Shown here in pieces: positions 24,846 to 26,259 of a stretch of 26,259 bases of DNA. Location: the NCBI GenBank assembly GCA_002439605.1, contig DJOI01000026.1:1-26259 (forward strand), written 5' to 3'. Every line of letters starts with the position of its first letter. The first letter of the stretch is position 1. The position numbers were made by a program, and so were the translations under genes. The notes beneath the pieces are model-generated. The model was given only the letters and a program-made list of their open reading frames with translations. It had not been told where the DNA came from and made no database searches. The DNA is from Candidatus Segatella mututuai (lineage in GTDB: Bacteria > Bacteroidota > Bacteroidia > Bacteroidales > Bacteroidaceae).

Positions 24846-26186
24846 ATGGAATTTGGAAAATTAACAATAAGTACCAATAGAAATAGAATGCTCACAACGA
24901 ACATTCTATATTCTGCCATTTTAAAAATCATAAGCCTTTCTACTTCTTTGCTAATAGTACCTATAACAATCGGATATTTAAACAATGAAGTCTATGGCAT
25001 TTGGATGACTATCACATCTATCCTTTTCTGGATAGGAACATTTGATATAGGATTAGGTAATGGAATGCGCAATTACCTCACAGAAGCCATATCACAAAAA
25101 GATTATATATTAGGCAAAAAATACATAAGTACCACCCTATCGCTACTAACCATCATTGCCGTAGTGATAGGACTGATTGTACTTATACCCTTACTGACTA
25201 TGGACTTTAATAAATTCTTTAACACCAATGCTATAAGTAATTTTGACCTTCGCAATGCCTTAATTGTAGCAATAACATTTACTTTAGGCAATTTTGTATT
25301 GAAGAACATAGGTTTCATTTTTGTGGCTATGCAAAAATATGCCATCAATGATTTCCTCAACGTATCAGGCAACTTAATATCTTTAGGTATTATATATTTG
25401 CTAACAAAATTCACGACAGGGCATCTTATTTATGTTGTTTTTGCTTATACTGCAACAAACTGCATAATGTTCTTGTTAGCAGCCATACCACTATTCAAAA
25501 AACATCCAGAATTAAGCCCTTCTACAAAGTACTTTGACAAGAATATAGGAAACAAAATCGTAGGTAAAGGATTGGGATTCTTTGTCATACAGATAACAAG
25601 TTGTTTGATTATCTTTGGTGCTGCCAACATTTTCATCACGCAGTTCTGTGGCCCTTCCGCAGTTACCACATACAACATTGCATATAAGTTTTTCAACCTA
25701 TTGGTAATTGCATACACCATCATCCTCTCCCCTATGTGGAACGCATACACGGATGCATACGTTAAAGACGATATGGTATGGATAGACAAGACGTTCAATC
25801 GGGCATTAAAACTTTGGGGATTGTCTGTCATAGGAGGAGTCATTATGTTGGCAGGCTGTCAGATTTTCTATCACCTATGGATAGGCGATAAAGTAGAAGT
25901 CCCGTTTTCGGTATCCCTTTGCACAATAGTTTACGTATGTTTTTTCAATTTAAACAATTGCGTTACATACCTCATCAATGGGCTCAACAAAATTAGAATA
26001 CAGATAATTACCTCATTAGTATTCACAGCTTTGTACATCGTTGCAGTATTAGCAATAGGTGATCGATTAGGAATCGAAGGGGTCGTTTACTGCATGGCGG
26101 GTAGCTATGCTTGCATGGCATTGATACACCTTTATCAATGCAGACTACTCATCAAGAACAAAGCAAAAGGAATATGGAATAAATAA
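24846..26186 (+). CDS. Wzx-like polysaccharide flippase (MATE/MOP superfamily)
   Basis: A 446-residue inner-membrane protein with about 12 hydrophobic segments, of the polysaccharide-transport MOP type. The opening RMLTTNILYSAILKIISLST, then YGIWMTITSILFWIGTFDIG and LGNGMRNYLTEA, is typical of O-antigen/capsule flippases. These move undecaprenyl-linked repeat units across the inner membrane. I chose the ATG at 24846 because upstream residues in the same frame (24789-24845) look like a fragment of another gene; 24888 is an alternative start. Base composition is clearly more AT-rich than the genes before 23 kb. The gene continues the polysaccharide region begun by the SLBB gene. Confidence 0.87.
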   Translation: MEFGKLTISTNRNRMLTTNILYSAILKIISLSTSLLIVPITIGYLNNEVYGIWMTITSILFWIGTFDIGLGNGMRNYLTEAISQKDYILGKKYISTTLSLLTIIAVVIGLIVLIPLLTMDFNKFFNTNAISNFDLRNALIVAITFTLGNFVLKNIGFIFVAMQKYAINDFLNVSGNLISLGIIYLLTKFTTGHLIYVVFAYTATNCIMFLLAAIPLFKKHPELSPSTKYFDKNIGNKIVGKGLGFFVIQITSCLIIFGAANIFITQFCGPSAVTTYNIAYKFFNLLVIAYTIILSPMWNAYTDAYVKDDMVWIDKTFNRALKLWGLSVIGGVIMLAGCQIFYHLWIGDKVEVPFSVSLCTIVYVCFFNLNNCVTYLINGLNKIRIQIITSLVFTALYIVAVLAIGDRLGIEGVVYCMAGSYACMALIHLYQCRLLIKNKAKGIWNK

Positions 26187-26187
26187 T

Positions 26188-26259
26188 ATGAATATCCGCA
26201 ATCGTCCAAAACAGCAAATATATGCCTTTCCGAGTGTTGTTTTTATGAGGTTGTCATGT
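26188..26259 (+). CDS. Possible partial ORF at window end
   Basis: After the flippase stop an ATG at 26188 opens a frame of 24 codons (MNIRNRPKQQIYAFPSVVFM) that runs off the window. The tight spacing fits an operon, but the stretch is too short to identify and could be chance. Confidence 0.25.
   Translation, partial: MNIRNRPKQQIYAFPSVVFMRLSC

Noticed and set aside
1..26259. CRISPR arrays, tRNA or rRNA genes, complete IS elements
   Set aside because: No regularly spaced repeats, tRNA-like folds or transposase genes with terminal repeats were seen by eye.

Overview
The window reads as a chromosomal piece of a Bacteroidales bacterium, most likely Prevotella/Segatella. Evidence: Bacteroidetes-type promoters (TTTG, about 20 nt, TAnnTTTG) and few Shine-Dalgarno sites; a long PPi-dependent phosphofructokinase; a FadL-like outer-membrane protein ending in Phe; a golvesin-domain amidase; a long-form hisG; and PD-(D/E)XK genes (AAA-ATPase_like and Rpn types) that are abundant in this group. 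The species is an inference.

Layout. 1-3.7 kb, minus strand: a secreted Trp/Tyr/Gly-rich protein and a FadL/OmpP1-type barrel in one operon, then a secreted alpha/beta hydrolase with its own promoter. 3.9-7.4 kb: prmA (plus) overlaps the end of a membrane-anchored GH25 lysozyme gene (minus), preceded by pfp (minus). 7.6-13.8 kb, plus strand: a small conserved hypothetical, a PlsC-type acyltransferase, a large amidase with golvesin and FN3 domains, a second small hypothetical and a YgiQ-type radical SAM protein. Two hairpins separate this run from a convergent MltF-like lytic transglycosylase lipoprotein gene. 15.3-18.6 kb: hisG-hisD-hisC, with no hisB following and a hairpin between hisD and hisC. 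18.7-26.2 kb: the start of a surface polysaccharide region, with an SLBB export protein, two PD-(D/E)XK nuclease-type genes, a scarred junction and a Wzx-like flippase.

The housekeeping half is ordinary. The interesting part is 23.88-24.85 kb, just upstream of the flippase. It holds a 160-bp element bounded by a 21-bp perfect (32-bp imperfect) inverted repeat that overlaps the 3' end of the rpn gene; a HigB toxin gene missing its 5' end; an intact HigA-type antitoxin; and two out-of-register scraps of an apparent regulator gene fused in frame to the flippase ORF. Together they indicate repeated recombination at the border of a polysaccharide locus. The inverted repeat could also bound an invertible segment. 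No rRNA, tRNA, CRISPR array or complete insertion sequence was seen. No intergenic stretch exceeds 300 bases.
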